This document shows positions 49,917 through 50,950 of a stretch of DNA of 50,950 bases, piece after piece. Made by a program: the position numbers and the translations under genes. This DNA is from Nitrospirota bacterium (GTDB taxonomy: Bacteria; Nitrospirota; Nitrospiria; 2-01-FULL-66-17): NCBI GenBank assembly GCA_040757335.1, contig JBFLXB010000028.1:1-50950 (forward strand), read 5' to 3'. The notes under the pieces were generated by a model, which made no database searches, was not told the DNA's origin, and was given only the letters and a program-made list of their open reading frames with translations. Position 1 is the first letter of the stretch, and every line of letters begins with the position of its first letter.

Positions 49917-50846
49917 ATGCGCATCGCCCTTACCGGTTCCAGCGGATTGATCGGCTCGGCGTTGCTGACGCGCTTCGCTCGGGACGGTCACGTCGTAACG
50001 CGCGTGGTGCGCAACGCGGGGATTCAGGACCCGCAGCATCGCACAACGCTCTGGAGTCCGGCATCAGGGATCATCGACCCCGGCGGACTCGAAGGCCACC
50101 ACGCCGTGGTGCACCTGGCCGGAGAAGCCATCGCGGCTGGTCGGTGGACCCCGACGCGCAAGCAGGCGATCCGCGAGAGCCGCATTCGCGGCACTCGCCT
50201 GCTTTGCGACACGTTGGCCGCCCTGGCGCACAAGCCTCGCGTGCTGATCACGGCATCGGGAATCGGGTACTACGGCAACCATGAGCCCGACCACCGAGTG
50301 GACGAAACCAGTGCACGCGGCACCGGATTTCTGGCGGACCTGGTTCGCGATTGGGAACAGGCTGCCGCGCCCGCCTTTGCGGCCGGCATCCGCGTGGTGC
50401 ACACGCGGTTCGGCATCGTGTTGAGCCCGCGTGGGGGCGCGTTGGCCAAGATGCTCCCGCCGTTCAAGATAGGCCTCGGCGGCAAGGTCGGAAGCGGAAA
50501 ACAGGTGATGAGTTGGATCGCACTTGACGACGTGCCGTCCGTGATGCTCCATGCCATCGAACACGAATCGCTGTCGGGACCCGTCAACGTCGTCTCCCCG
50601 CACGCCGTGACCAACGCGGAGTTCACCCGCACCCTCGGCAGAGTCCTGGGGCGGCCCACGATCTTGCCGCTCCCCGCGTTCGCGGCCCGGTTGCTGTTCG
50701 GAGAGATGGCCGACGCCCTGCTGCTCGGCGGCGCCCGCGTGCTCCCGAAACGGCTCGAGGGCTCGGGGTACCGCTTCGCCTATCCTGATTTAGAGCCGGC
50801 GCTCGTGCACTTGCTGAACCGACCGCCGGGACGTCACCACGCATAG
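49917..50846 (+). CDS. TIGR01777 family NAD(P)-dependent epimerase/oxidoreductase
   Basis: The 309-residue product is an extended short-chain dehydrogenase: GSSGLIGSALLTRF (cofactor loop), VVHLAGEAIAAGRWTPTRKQ, SGIGYYGNHEPD (active-site Ser and Tyr region), and RFGIVLSPRGGALAKMLPPF. The C-terminal DUF1731 block reads LPAFAARLLFGEMADALLL. Bacterial members (YfcH-like) have an uncertain substrate. ATG 49917 is preferred because GAGG precedes it and the cofactor loop then sits at the usual place; a longer start at 49896 is unlikely. The last 100 bases of the window (50847-50950) contain no gene. Confidence 0.93.
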   Translation: MRIALTGSSGLIGSALLTRFARDGHVVTRVVRNAGIQDPQHRTTLWSPASGIIDPGGLEGHHAVVHLAGEAIAAGRWTPTRKQAIRESRIRGTRLLCDTLAALAHKPRVLITASGIGYYGNHEPDHRVDETSARGTGFLADLVRDWEQAAAPAFAAGIRVVHTRFGIVLSPRGGALAKMLPPFKIGLGGKVGSGKQVMSWIALDDVPSVMLHAIEHESLSGPVNVVSPHAVTNAEFTRTLGRVLGRPTILPLPAFAARLLFGEMADALLLGGARVLPKRLEGSGYRFAYPDLEPALVHLLNRPPGRHHA

Positions 50847-50854
50847 GAACGAAT

Positions 50855-50883
50855 CACCGCGGGGAAACCGCGGGTGCCCGCGG
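50855..50883. other. GC-rich palindromic stretch after the TIGR01777 gene
   Basis: CACCGCGG-GGAAA-CCGCGG and CCGCGGG-TG-CCCGCGG overlap and compete as hairpins 8-37 bases after the stop codon. No T-run follows, so an intrinsic terminator is doubtful; a factor-dependent end or a dispersed repeat is possible. Confidence 0.25.
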
Positions 50884-50950
50884 ATCTGATCGGGCCGCGC
50901 AATAGACCGAGACGCGACGGCCCAGCCAATTCGATATTGGTCGCGTAAGA

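Overview
The window is GC-rich, gene-dense bacterial chromosome. The gene content suggests a Gram-negative, respiring, free-living bacterium. It holds lipoprotein signals, periplasmic c-type cytochromes and a MauG-type di-heme peroxidase, an LpoA-like protein, a periplasmic N-acetylmuramoyl-L-alanine amidase, HflK/HflC, an aerobic-type beta-oxidation set, many two-component proteins and a large GGDEF/EAL protein. A phylum cannot be fixed from sequence alone. A Nitrospirota- or Methylomirabilota-like organism is my guess, partly because of a dispersed element ending in TTTTTCAGCAGCCTG. No rRNA, CRISPR array, prophage or intact insertion sequence was found. Two tRNA genes (Glu, Lys) are present.

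Layout. 1-1150 is a scar region: IS110 and ISL3 transposase remnants, a truncated antitoxin-like HTH gene, a small HTH/zinc-ribbon regulator and two dispersed palindromes. 1157-2235 is an AmmeMemoRadiSam-type radical SAM gene broken by a one-base deletion, next to a 180-bp inverted-repeat (MITE-like) element. 2436-6691 (minus) is a coupled operon: beta-CASP RNase, AMP/thymidine phosphorylase of the archaeal type, PRPP synthetase and a mono-heme lipoprotein. This reads like a route from RNA to NMP to ribose phosphate or PRPP. 6788-9226 is a histidine kinase/receiver pair divergent from a LuxR-type response regulator. 9348-13689 (minus) carries tRNA-Glu, tRNA-Lys, purA with a possible leader terminator, a di-heme peroxidase/cupredoxin pair and engB. 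13846-16631 (plus) has a TPR protein and two peptide-ABC ATPases without permeases. 16628-20322 (minus) has trpS, a site-2 protease and an LpoA-like protein; 20453-22343 (plus) has an amidase and truA.

22371-29240 (minus) is a six-gene fatty-acid operon: acyl-CoA ligase, thiolase, 3-hydroxyacyl-CoA dehydrogenase and enoyl-CoA hydratase, ending unusually in a GAF histidine kinase and a PilZ protein. 29544-30146 is yqgE/algH. 30159-41843 (minus) is a long run of mostly overlapping genes behind a good sigma-70-like promoter: AIM24-like protein, M48 protease, zinc ribbon, methyltransferase, moeA, an Lrp/AsnC ligand-domain protein, a CRTAC1 FG-GAP protein, two membrane proteins, and a 991-residue di-heme/calcium-motif/beta-propeller fusion. 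42305-45312 (plus) is hflK-hflC followed by a DUF883/YqjE/YqjK-like membrane-stress set. 45454-49332 (plus) is a lipoprotein, a pseudopilin gene with an internal amber codon, and a GAF-GGDEF-EAL protein. The window closes with a WbuC-like cupin and a TIGR01777 oxidoreductase.

The items most worth following up are the RNase/AMP-phosphorylase/PRPP-synthetase operon, the signalling genes built into the beta-oxidation operon, the di-heme/propeller fusion, the amber-interrupted pseudopilin, and a 12-bp repeat that both encodes a protease tail and provides the next gene's ribosome binding site.
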